From 62-47 sp039808365 (GTDB taxonomy: Bacteria; Pseudomonadota; Alphaproteobacteria; Rhizobiales; Xanthobacteraceae): DNA of 64,000 nt. Where the stretch lies: positions 1-64,000 of the forward strand of contig JBDHSX010000001.1 in assembly GCA_039808365.1 (NCBI GenBank), read 5' to 3'. Below, in pieces: positions 18,669 through 26,057 of the stretch (within the stretch, counting starts at the first letter, position 1; the number at the start of each line of letters is the position of its first letter). The position numbers were made by a program, and so were the translations under genes. The notes under the pieces are model-generated. The model was not told the DNA's origin. It ran no database searches and was given only the letters and a program-made list of their open reading frames with translations.

Positions 18669-18689
18669 CGTTCTGAGTCGATCAGAACG
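18669..18689. terminator. inverted repeat between convergent genes, possible terminator
   Basis: CGTTCTGA at 18669-18676 and TCAGAACG at 18682-18689 form a perfect 8-bp stem with a five-base loop. It lies in the gap between the TPR-glycosyltransferase and the convergent Thr-rich gene. There is no T-run, so termination is possible but unproven. Confidence 0.35.
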
Positions 18690-18778
18690 TAAGGGCTTCC
18701 ATGGCCCGGCAAGATGCCGTCAAACCAGCAAGCCTCTGGACGCCGGACGGCCAGAGATCCATTCGCTCGTGATCGTCG

Positions 18779-19333
18779 TTATCGCGGCACCGTCGTCATC
18801 GTGACGGTCTGCGTCGTCGTCGTAGGAGCTGACGTCATCGTGACGGTTTGCGTTGTAGTCGTGGGGACTGACGTCATCGTGACGGTTTGCGTCGTGGTGG
18901 TGGGAACCGATGTCATCGTGACGGTCTGCGTCGTGGTCGTGGGGACCGACGTCATTGTAACGGTCTGAGTTGTGGTCGTGGGGACTGACGTCGTCGTGAC
19001 GGTCGTCTGCGTCGTCGCCGTGGTCCGTGTCGTGACGGTGGTTGGCGTCGTGGCGGTCGTCTGCGTTGTCGCGGTGGTCGGCGTGGTGACGGTGGTCGGT
19101 GTCGTGGCTGTGGTCGGCGTTGTCGCGGTCGTTTGCGTCGTGCCAGTGGTGGGTGTCGTCGAGGTGGTCTGCCCGGATGTCGCGAGGGCCGCCCTGGCTG
19201 TTCCCTTCGCGGAAAGCATCAAGACCACCGTGGGCGGCGTCACCGCCGCGAACTTTCCGCAGTTCTTCAGAAACTGCCGGCGCTCCGCCGCGGCAAGCTC
19301 GTCGGCTTCGCTCTTACGATCTTCCGTGCTCAT
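18779..19333 (-). CDS. Thr-rich tandem-repeat protein with Tat-like N-terminus
   Basis: The 184-residue product has a charged N-terminus, then AERRQFLKNCGKFAAVTPPT followed by VVLMLSAKGTARA, which resembles a twin-arginine signal or membrane anchor. The rest is almost entirely threonine with P, V, A, Q, S and M: first TTPTTA/TTQTTV six-residue units, then five 13-residue units of the form SVPTTTTQTVTMT. GGGGG precedes the ATG by nine bases. I infer an exported, extended stalk-like protein and a likely target of Ser/Thr modification by the neighbouring kinase or glycosyltransferase. The PqqD-HprK gene lies 18 bp upstream in the same orientation. No homologous function is known to me. Confidence 0.72.
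   Translation of the reverse strand: MSTEDRKSEADELAAAERRQFLKNCGKFAAVTPPTVVLMLSAKGTARAALATSGQTTSTTPTTGTTQTTATTPTTATTPTTVTTPTTATTQTTATTPTTVTTRTTATTQTTVTTTSVPTTTTQTVTMTSVPTTTTQTVTMTSVPTTTTQTVTMTSVPTTTTQTVTMTSAPTTTTQTVTMTTVPR
18795..18989. repeat. five 39-bp tandem repeats inside the Thr-rich gene
   Basis: Five head-to-tail 39-bp units begin at about 18795, 18834, 18873, 18912 and 18951, each opening GTCATCGTGACG on the plus strand with small variations. They encode the 13-residue unit on the minus strand. Shorter 18-bp degenerate units (six residues, TTxTTx) continue to about 19165. Copy number is likely variable between strains. Confidence 0.85.
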
Positions 19334-19351
19334 GTGATCCCCCAGGCCGGG

Positions 19352-20512
19352 TCATTGCCCTATAACAGACTCGCCCGGGACGAGGGAATCAAAATATGCC
19401 GCCGCTTGCCGGCAGTCCGAAAAAACCAGTGACCAATATTTTGCCTCGGAATGCCATGCCAGCAGGCGGTCGAGCTCCGCGCTGTCGAACCCGGAGGGGA
19501 CATAGACGCATTGCGCCAACAGCGTCGTCAGCCCCTCCAGCGAAGGCAGCGGTTCAAGACGGGCGTTCGCAAGCGGCCGATAGGTCGGGAAGACGACGTT
19601 GCCGACCCGAGCAGGCTCCTGACCAGGCGGGATGCGCAGGTATTTTACGCGACGGGAGAAGCGCTTATGCTCCATGGCGCTGTCCAGTCCGGGCCACCAG
19701 CCGGCAACGGATTCGAACCCCTCGGCCTTGATGCAGGGCGGCAAGGGCAACCCGCGCCAACTTAAATCGCGCGTCAGCAGGGTCAATTCGTCCGATAAAA
19801 ACCCCCACCCTTGCGCCGCGAGCGCGGCGGTGAGCGTGGTCTTGCCGGAGCCGGAGGGAGCGACCAGCAGCAAGCCCCGACCGTTGCGGCCCACCATCGC
19901 GGCATGGAAGCTCAGGAGGTGGGGCAATTGCGGAACCACGGTCTGCACGATCGCCTGTTCGAGTTCGCCGATCAGCGAATCCGCGTCGAGATTCTCCACG
20001 GTCGAAGACGGGCCGGTCAGCCGATAGAAGCGGCCGGTCTCCGCGATCTCGAACAGATAGCCGGGCTGCCGCACGGGATCGCCCGGCGCGATCTTGACAT
20101 CGCCGAGCAGGCTGTCGATCCGTGTCGATAGGCCATCCGGCGCGACGATCCGGATCGTGCAGTCGAGCAGACGATAGGTGTGCCCGTGGGGCGGCAGGAG
20201 GCCGACGGCCCTTGGCGCGTCGTCGATCGGCGCCGCTTCCGCGTCGCCTTCGGCCTTGGACATTTCGCCGAATTTCGCCAGGCAGTCCGCCAGCCACAGC
20301 GCGGCCTGATTTTCGCCGATGGCGTATCGCGCGACGAGGATATCCCTGATCTCGTTGTCGCTTTTGCCTTCCTGCGCCGCGGTCCAGACAGAGACGGCGA
20401 ACTCGTTCAACGCGAACAGGCGCTTGGTTCGGCGATGGAAGACGACCGCCCCGCCTTCGACGCGCCGGCAGACGGCATCCTCTCCAACCGGGCGGAAGTC
20501 ATCGCGGACCAT
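19352..20512 (-). CDS. PqqD-like domain fused to HPr-kinase-like P-loop kinase
   Basis: This is a 386-residue two-domain protein. Residues 1-90 are PqqD-like (FRPVGEDAVCRRVEGGAVVF, then RLFALNEFAVSVWTAAQEG), the fold that binds leader peptides in RiPP pathways. Residues about 110-386 resemble HPr kinase (HprK-related kinase A type): HAAMV near 203, P-loop APSGSGKTT at about 218-226 and FLSDE near 238-242, where HprK has its catalytic acidic pair. ATG 20512 has GGAG seven bases upstream and overlaps the preceding gene by 14 bases; GTG 20536 is an alternative. The fusion suggests a leader-guided Ser/Thr kinase. In lasso-peptide systems HprK-like enzymes phosphorylate a precursor Ser. The adjacent Thr-rich protein is the obvious substrate candidate, by inference. 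Confidence 0.82.
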   Translation of the reverse strand: MVRDDFRPVGEDAVCRRVEGGAVVFHRRTKRLFALNEFAVSVWTAAQEGKSDNEIRDILVARYAIGENQAALWLADCLAKFGEMSKAEGDAEAAPIDDAPRAVGLLPPHGHTYRLLDCTIRIVAPDGLSTRIDSLLGDVKIAPGDPVRQPGYLFEIAETGRFYRLTGPSSTVENLDADSLIGELEQAIVQTVVPQLPHLLSFHAAMVGRNGRGLLLVAPSGSGKTTLTAALAAQGWGFLSDELTLLTRDLSWRGLPLPPCIKAEGFESVAGWWPGLDSAMEHKRFSRRVKYLRIPPGQEPARVGNVVFPTYRPLANARLEPLPSLEGLTTLLAQCVYVPSGFDSAELDRLLAWHSEAKYWSLVFSDCRQAAAYFDSLVPGESVIGQ

Positions 20513-21305
20513 CGGCCGCTCCGCCGCGAAGCGCACCGCTCACGACGAGGGCGCTCTCGCCGCCGCGCCAGTCGAATTCGAGTCGCGGATTTTCGGCCGT
20601 CCGCCAAGCCAGGAGTTGATTTGCCTCGACCTGGACGCTTGTTGGCTTGGAGGATCCGCGATCCGTGTCCGCGGCTGCGAATACCGCGCGCGCGCAGCCT
20701 ATCCCGCCACGCGCGAGAGGCAGGTGAAACATGAATTGCAAGAGGTCCGATGGCGACGCATTGTCGGGGCGGGCCGGCAGCGAATGTGCTTCGGACGAAG
20801 TCAGCCAGAAACGAACGTCGAGATGGGTGTCATGCTGGTTCGTCACCCCGAGGCCCCGGCAAGCCCTGTCGACTGCGCTGACCAATGCCGACGTAACGGC
20901 GGCGGGCAATTGCGCCGGCTCGACCTCATAGGCCGGGCGACCGGCGCCGGACGACGGATCGGGCTTGTCGAACAGGCCGGCAAGCAGGTCCCTTTCCTCT
21001 TTGCCGAGAAAATCGCCGCAGAGAAGAAAGGAAGGAAGCGCCGAACCGGCGGCCACGCTCGGCGGCATGGTCGTGCCGCCGTGCCGTGACTTCGAGATCG
21101 AAACGGCCACAAGAGACGTGCGCGTGAAATAGATGCGGTCGCCAGACCTCGAATCAACCTGAATCAGGCCATCCGGGGGAAGGGCGCTGTCAGCCGAGGC
21201 GCCGGGCAGCGCCGTCACCAGCCCGACCAGGATCGGGTCGTCCTCGTCGCAGGCGAATTCCCACACATGGCCGCCTTGCAGCGACACCCTCACATCAACG
21301 TCCAT
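20499..21305 (-). CDS. unrecognised protein of the PqqD/HprK cassette
   Basis: This 268-residue soluble protein has no signal peptide or membrane segment. The first 75 residues form a beta-rich module (VSLQGGHVWEFACDEDDPIL). The remainder opens LPSFLLCGDFLGKEERDLLA, similar to the start of 2-oxoglutarate/Fe(II) oxygenase-like domains, and includes HLD near residue 165 and LLAWR near 235. I cannot identify a second metal histidine, so this resemblance is weak and may be structural only. ATG 21305 has GAGG seven bases upstream. It overlaps the PqqD-HprK gene and should be co-transcribed with it and the Thr-rich gene. Confidence 0.6.
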   Translation of the reverse strand: MDVDVRVSLQGGHVWEFACDEDDPILVGLVTALPGASADSALPPDGLIQVDSRSGDRIYFTRTSLVAVSISKSRHGGTTMPPSVAAGSALPSFLLCGDFLGKEERDLLAGLFDKPDPSSGAGRPAYEVEPAQLPAAVTSALVSAVDRACRGLGVTNQHDTHLDVRFWLTSSEAHSLPARPDNASPSDLLQFMFHLPLARGGIGCARAVFAAADTDRGSSKPTSVQVEANQLLAWRTAENPRLEFDWRGGESALVVSGALRGGAADGPR

Positions 21306-21474
21306 TGCAGGGCCTCGTGATCCACCATCGCAGGGAAGGGGAATTTTAGTACATCTTATGAAAGGCACAAAACTTAGCCTGTCGTCTTCAGCGGCGTGGT
21401 CGGGCCGGATTTTCGCCGGCCGCCGGCGCTCAAACGGTCCGAGGGGGCGGCGAGCGTCGGGATCCTGTCCGGCA

Positions 21475-22101
21475 TCAACCGATGCGCGGGAAGCAGCTTT
21501 CGATTCCCGCCAGCAGGATGTCGAGGCTTTTCTCGAATTCGAGATTGAAGTTTCCTGTCGTATAGGCCGGCTTCATTCTGGATGTTTCGAGCAGCACGAA
21601 GCCCGCGACGAAGCAGGTCATCGCGCGATAGGCGATGATCGCCTGATCGGCATTCAGACCGGAAGCGGCGAACGCGCCGGTCAAGGCCTCGCCCACTCTC
21701 TTGGCCGCGGCCGTGCGAAGGGTGCGCTGCGCGACCAGCCTGAAGCCGTTCGGGTGACGATTGCCGACCACTCTGTAAGCCGTGATGAATTTTCGCGCGG
21801 CGGTTTTCCAGCTTTGATTGGGACGGTTGGTTTTGCTGACGGTGTCGATGATTTCCTGCACCACGGTCTCGACGATGCCGTCCAGAAGATCGTCGCGATT
21901 TTTGAAGTAGTGATAAAGCGACATCGCCTCAACGCCCAGGGCTTGCCCCAACTGACGCATGCTCAGCGAGTCGATGCCGTTGGCGTCGATCATTTCCAGC
22001 GCGGCGCGCAGGATCACGCCACGGCTCAGCGGCTTCCGGGCCGTCCACTCCGGCGCCTTGCGGGCGGTTGATGCGTGAGGGCTTCGTCTCAGGGGGGGCA
22101 T
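21475..22101 (-). CDS. TetR/AcrR-family transcriptional regulator
   Basis: This is a 208-residue repressor-type protein. The N-terminal helix-turn-helix SMRQLGQALGVEAMSLYHYF is at about residues 45-65, and the helical ligand-binding domain resembles the TetR_C family (MTCFVAGFVLLE). ATG 22101 excludes an atypical N-terminal extension present in the longer frame. It is divergent from the ABC-epimerase-transketolase operon starting at 22304, and a perfect inverted repeat (22246-22260) lies in the shared promoter region. It probably represses that operon until a pathway metabolite binds; the inducer is unknown. Confidence 0.83.
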   Translation of the reverse strand: MPPLRRSPHASTARKAPEWTARKPLSRGVILRAALEMIDANGIDSLSMRQLGQALGVEAMSLYHYFKNRDDLLDGIVETVVQEIIDTVSKTNRPNQSWKTAARKFITAYRVVGNRHPNGFRLVAQRTLRTAAAKRVGEALTGAFAASGLNADQAIIAYRAMTCFVAGFVLLETSRMKPAYTTGNFNLEFEKSLDILLAGIESCFPRIG

Positions 22102-22245
22102 GGGTTTTCTGTGGTGAGCGTATATCCGGCGCGCAATTGTCTCAATATGCCCGCCTGCGTCAAGCATTCGTCGCATGTGTGATCGCCGCGAGCATCGTGC
22201 GTCCCCTGTCGCCGATCAAGTTCGGACTTGACAGATCGCCGGTGC

Positions 22246-22260
22246 CCTTACACTGTAAGG
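22246..22260. promoter_or_regulatory. candidate TetR operator overlapping a promoter
   Basis: CCTTAC-ACT-GTAAGG is a perfect six-base inverted repeat with a three-base centre. A TTGACA -35-like hexamer lies at 22228-22233, which puts the repeat over the expected -10 region of the plus-strand operon, a classic repressor position. It is 44 bp before the permease start and 145 bp before the TetR start. Confidence 0.5.
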
Positions 22261-22303
22261 TAGAAGAAGATCACAGTAAGAAGATGATCAGGGATGGAAT
22301 GCT

Positions 22304-23188
22304 ATGCGTGAGGCCAAGGCTGCCTCGCACGGGGATAATTTTGTCCGATCGACTTCCCCGGAGAGCGAAACAGCAAACGAACATGACGCAGAGCCGGGTG
22401 TCCCCGCCGCCCGAGTCGTGTTGTTTGAAGCGGCGCGCAATGCGGGATACGGCGTCCTCGGCTTCGCGATCATTTTCGCGATATGGTATGCGACATGGGC
22501 GGTTGGCCTGGTCAATCGCGATCTGGTGCCGCGACCGGATCAGATCTTCCTTCGGCTGATTCATGATTTCGCCGTCTCCGGCCTTGCATGGGACGTGCTC
22601 GCCAGCGTGCAGCGTGTGCTGGCCGGCATGATCATCGGCATGGCGCTGGCGATCCCGGCCGGATTTGCCCTGGCGTGGTATCCGACCCTGGGCCGGATAT
22701 TTCAGCCGGTGATCAACTCCTTCCGGGCGATCCCGCCGATCGCGCTCAGCCCGCTGGTCATCGTCTATCTTGGAATCGGTGAGGTCGCCCGCGCCAGCAT
22801 CCTTGTCTACGCGGCGTTTTTCACCTCGCTGATCGTCATCTATGAAAGCGTGTCGGCGATCGAGGAAATCTATATCCGGGCGGCGCGCGTGGTCGGCGCC
22901 ACCGAGTCCGAAATCTTTCGCAAGATCGTCATTCCCTTGCTCATCCCCAATCTGTTCGTGGCCCTGCGGCTGACATTGGGTGTGTGCTGGGGAACGCTGG
23001 TGGCGGCGGAACTGCTCGCGGCGGAGCGCGGTCTCGGCGCGGTGATCCAGAACGCCGGAAACTACTTCGTGATTCCCGATATTTATGTCGGCCTTGTCTG
23101 CATTGGCGCGATTGCGCTGGCGATGGACGCGATCATCCGCAAGGGGATGTCCGTCGTGGTGAACTGGCAGGAGCGGGTCGAGCGATGA
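22304..23188 (+). CDS. ABC transporter permease (SsuC/TauC type)
   Basis: This is a 294-residue inner-membrane protein with a hydrophilic N-terminus of about 45 residues and then about six transmembrane segments. The EAA-like loop (IRAARVVGATESEIFRKIVI) and the NSFRAIPPIALSPLVIVYLG segment are typical of taurine, sulfonate and nitrate importer permeases. It is the first gene of a six-gene operon and its stop overlaps the ATPase start by four bases. It imports the ligand captured by the binding protein at 24001-25011; a sulfonate or another small anion is the family expectation. Confidence 0.86.
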   Translation: MREAKAASHGDNFVRSTSPESETANEHDAEPGVPAARVVLFEAARNAGYGVLGFAIIFAIWYATWAVGLVNRDLVPRPDQIFLRLIHDFAVSGLAWDVLASVQRVLAGMIIGMALAIPAGFALAWYPTLGRIFQPVINSFRAIPPIALSPLVIVYLGIGEVARASILVYAAFFTSLIVIYESVSAIEEIYIRAARVVGATESEIFRKIVIPLLIPNLFVALRLTLGVCWGTLVAAELLAAERGLGAVIQNAGNYFVIPDIYVGLVCIGAIALAMDAIIRKGMSVVVNWQERVER

Positions 23189-23961
23189 TGATCGGAGCGA
23201 ATGTCGCGCCGATCGAATTCCGGTCGGTCAGCAAATACTACGGCAACGGCCCCAGTCGTCATGTCGTCTTCGATGGCCTGTCGCTGACCATCGCCGAAAA
23301 CGAGTTCGTGGCGATTGTCGGCGGCAGCGGTTGCGGCAAGACCACGCTGCTCAACATGGCCGCCGGCTTCACACGGCCGAACCGCGGCACCGTTCTGGTT
23401 CGCGGCGAGGAAATCCACAGCGCGGGCCGCGACCGCGGCGTGGTTTTCCAGCAATACGCCGTTTTTCCCTGGCTGACGGTTCGTCAGAACATTGAATTTC
23501 CGCTGAACCTCAAGTGCTGCCATCTCGATCGCGCGGCAAAGGACAGGATCGTCGAGCACTACCTCACGACCACCGGCCTCAAACGCTTCGAGAATGCGTT
23601 GCCCAAGGCGCTGTCGGGCGGCATGAAACAACGGGTCGCCATCGCGCGAGCCTACGCCGCCAATCCGGAAATCCTGCTGATGGACGAGCCGTTCGCGGCG
23701 CTCGACGCGCAGAGCCGCGGCGTCATGCAGGAGGTGTTGCAGAAAATCACGGCGGACGAGCGCAAGGCGGCGATTTTCATCACCCACTCCGTCGAGGAAG
23801 CGATCTATCTCGCGGATCGCATTGTGGTGATGGCGCAACGTCCCGCGGTTTTCTCCGAAGTCATCACCGTTCCGTTCGGAAAGAACCGCACCGCGGACAT
23901 GCGGCTGGCGAACGAATTCATCGATCTAAGGCGGCATATCGAGAGTCAACTCAAGCATTAG
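23185..23961 (+). CDS. ABC transporter ATP-binding protein (SsuB/TauB type)
   Basis: This is a 258-residue ATPase: Walker A GGSGCGKT at about residues 46-53, Q-loop VVFQQYAVFPWLTVRQNI, signature LSGGMKQRVAIARAYA, Walker B ILLMDEPFAALDAQ and H-loop FITHSVEEA. The motif set is that of the nitrate/sulfonate/taurine group. Start ATG 23185 forms an ATGA overlap with the permease stop; the longer open frame upstream lies within the permease gene. It powers the importer formed with its two neighbours. Confidence 0.88.
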   Translation: MMIGANVAPIEFRSVSKYYGNGPSRHVVFDGLSLTIAENEFVAIVGGSGCGKTTLLNMAAGFTRPNRGTVLVRGEEIHSAGRDRGVVFQQYAVFPWLTVRQNIEFPLNLKCCHLDRAAKDRIVEHYLTTTGLKRFENALPKALSGGMKQRVAIARAYAANPEILLMDEPFAALDAQSRGVMQEVLQKITADERKAAIFITHSVEEAIYLADRIVVMAQRPAVFSEVITVPFGKNRTADMRLANEFIDLRRHIESQLKH

Positions 23962-24000
23962 GTGTCGCCGTCAAGGTTCAACAGGAGGGAGGACAAGCCT

Positions 24001-25011
24001 ATGTTGCGCAAGCTGATAGAGACTTTGACGGCCGTTACTGTGTTGTGCTTCACCGCCATCGGCGCGCAGGCGCAGTCGGGCGAGCCGCCTCTCAGGATCA
24101 GAATTGGCTATCTGTTGTCCGAGGTCGTGGCGCCGCCGCTGCTGGTGGCGCAGGACGAAGGGCTGTTCAAGGCTCAGAATCTCGATGTCGAACTGATCAA
24201 GTTCGACAACGGCACCCAGATGACCCAGGCGCTGGTCGGCGGCAGCCTTGACGGCGCGCTGGCAGGCGCCGCCGTGGTCTCGAGCATCGCGGTGCGCGGC
24301 CTCGGCGTTCTGATCAATCCGACCTATCTCGAATACGACACCAACCTGCTTTACGCCACTGGCGATTCCGGAATCAAAACGGTTCAGGATCTGAAGGGCA
24401 AGCAGGTCGCGTTTCCGTTCGGCACCACCGCGCATGTGCTGGTGGTCGAGGCGCTCAAGAAGGCCGGGCTGAAGTTCAGCGACATCAAGGCCGTCAACAC
24501 CGGCTATCAGGCGACGACGACGGCGCTGATCGCCGGCGCCGTCCCGGCCGCGGTGATCACGGCGGGATTTGTCGAGGCGGCGACCAAGAAGGGCGCGGTC
24601 CGCGTCACCTCGCTGAAGGATTTCTATCCGCAGACGGCGGTGCTTGGCGGCCTCGTGATCTCCAACGCTTTCTTCGAGAAGAACAAGGCGGCCCTGCCGC
24701 GCATCGGCGCGGCGCTGATCCAGGCTCAGGTGTTGCTGAACCAGGAGCCGATCCGCAAGAAGAACTATGAAACCTACTTCTCCAAGATGGAGAGCTATGA
24801 CGCCTATACCTTCAGCTTCGATCTCGGCAAATACCCCACCGCCGACGAATGGCTGAAGTCGTTCAAGGAAGGCAAGGTCGCGAACTGGGCGTTGACGACG
24901 GCGCAGATCCTCAAGGACGCCGGGACCATCGACAGGATCGGCGAGCCGTCAAAATTCCTCGCGCCCGACGTGTTCGAAAAAGCGGCGCAATTGGCGAAGG
25001 CTGGCAAATAA
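24001..25011 (+). CDS. ABC transporter binding protein (NMT1/SsuA-like)
   Basis: This 336-residue periplasmic protein has a Sec signal (LIETLTAVTVLCFTAIGAQA-QS, cleavage near residue 25) and the NMT1/SsuA fold: IRIGYLLSEVVAPPLLVAQD, LDVELIKFDNGTQMTQALVGG, LKGKQVAFPFGTTAHVL. A strong GGAGGGAGGA ribosome site ends about eight bases before ATG 24001. It gives ligand specificity to the importer encoded just upstream. The following epimerase-like and transketolase genes suggest that the imported compound is sugar-like or yields a ketose, for example a sulfosugar fragment. That is speculative. Confidence 0.84.
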   Translation: MLRKLIETLTAVTVLCFTAIGAQAQSGEPPLRIRIGYLLSEVVAPPLLVAQDEGLFKAQNLDVELIKFDNGTQMTQALVGGSLDGALAGAAVVSSIAVRGLGVLINPTYLEYDTNLLYATGDSGIKTVQDLKGKQVAFPFGTTAHVLVVEALKKAGLKFSDIKAVNTGYQATTTALIAGAVPAAVITAGFVEAATKKGAVRVTSLKDFYPQTAVLGGLVISNAFFEKNKAALPRIGAALIQAQVLLNQEPIRKKNYETYFSKMESYDAYTFSFDLGKYPTADEWLKSFKEGKVANWALTTAQILKDAGTIDRIGEPSKFLAPDVFEKAAQLAKAGK

Positions 25012-25047
25012 CAAGCTCAGCATACTGGGCAAGAAGGGAAGACCATC

Positions 25048-26019
25048 GTGACCAAGGCAAAAGAGCACTTCGTCGTCATCGGCGCGCGAGGTTTCATCGG
25101 TTCCTGGATTTGTCGATTGCTCATCGAGGAGGGTGTCCGGGTCACCGCCACGGACACCAATCCGGATCCCCGCAGCATGAGCTCGGTGCTTGAGCCACGT
25201 CATCTCGACGGGATGGCGTATCGCGTCAGCGACGCCCGCAGTCCGGAGCAGGTCCGTGACCTGATCGGAGATGACGTCACTCATGTCATCTATCTCGCGG
25301 GCATTCTGCGGCCGGCCAGCGAAAACGATCCGCTGCTGTCGTCGCAGGTGAGTATCGGCGGCCTCATCAATGTTCTTGAGGCCGTGGTCCGGCGGAACAG
25401 CGGCATCGGGGTGGTGTATTCGAGCACGGCCGCGGTCTACGGCCCTGCTTCGGACTACCCCGATGGTCTGATCGACGACAGATCGCGCCCGAGACCGCTC
25501 GATCACTACGGGCTGCATCGATACGCGATGGAACTGACCGCGGACGCCTATTTCCGCCAGCATGGTGTCCCGTCCCTGGGCCTGCGGCCCTGGGTGGTGT
25601 ACGGGGCCGGCCGCTTCAACGGCCTGTCCGCGCAGCCTTCGCTCGCCATGCTCGCCGCCGCCGCCGGCGCGCGGTTTCACATGGAGTTCGGCGGCATGAA
25701 CGTGGTGCATCATGTCCGCGACGTCGCCCTCGCGTTCATCCGCGGCGTGCGTGCCAAGCTGCCTTCCTCGATTCAAGCCAATATTCCGGGCGAGTCGGTG
25801 GTCATGGACGATCTCATCACGATCATCGAACGGTGCGCGCCGGAAGCCCGCGGCGCTATCACCTGTGAAAAGAACAATCTCAACGCGCCGAGCAGGCTCG
25901 ACGACCCGACGCTGGAGAAGCTGATCGGCCCTCTGCCATCGCCAACCGAGGACCGGGTTCGTGAAACGATCGCCGAATATCGCCGCCTGCTGGCGGACGG
26001 CCGAATCTCGTTTCCCTGA
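25048..26019 (+). CDS. NAD-dependent epimerase/dehydratase-family protein
   Basis: This 323-residue extended short-chain dehydrogenase-like protein has the Rossmann motif GARGFIG at residues 12-18, the VYSSTAAVYGPASDYP active-site strand, and YGLHR at 154-158. The usual catalytic pair is Y-x3-K; here the lysine position is arginine, so catalysis may be altered. LRPWVVYGAGRFNG follows, as in sugar-nucleotide or uronate epimerases/dehydrogenases. The start is GTG 25048 with AAGAAGGGAAGA upstream. It lies between the importer and the split transketolase, which suggests it processes an imported sugar-type compound before C2 transfer. Confidence 0.8.
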   Translation: MTKAKEHFVVIGARGFIGSWICRLLIEEGVRVTATDTNPDPRSMSSVLEPRHLDGMAYRVSDARSPEQVRDLIGDDVTHVIYLAGILRPASENDPLLSSQVSIGGLINVLEAVVRRNSGIGVVYSSTAAVYGPASDYPDGLIDDRSRPRPLDHYGLHRYAMELTADAYFRQHGVPSLGLRPWVVYGAGRFNGLSAQPSLAMLAAAAGARFHMEFGGMNVVHHVRDVALAFIRGVRAKLPSSIQANIPGESVVMDDLITIIERCAPEARGAITCEKNNLNAPSRLDDPTLEKLIGPLPSPTEDRVRETIAEYRRLLADGRISFP

Positions 26020-26057
26020 TCTCATTCAATTTCCGATGCCTTGTCAGGAGAGAAGAC

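Noticed and set aside
18795..18989. CRISPR array
   Set aside because: The 39-bp units are contiguous with no spacers and keep a minus-strand reading frame.
18714..19337. Val-rich low-complexity open frames on the plus strand
   Set aside because: They are the complement of the Thr-rich gene's repeats; the minus frame has a ribosome site, a Tat-like N-terminus and partner genes.
15094..21305. Lasso-peptide biosynthetic cluster
   Set aside because: HprK-like and NTP_transf_5 proteins fit, but no asparagine-synthetase-like cyclase or transglutaminase-like leader protease is present.
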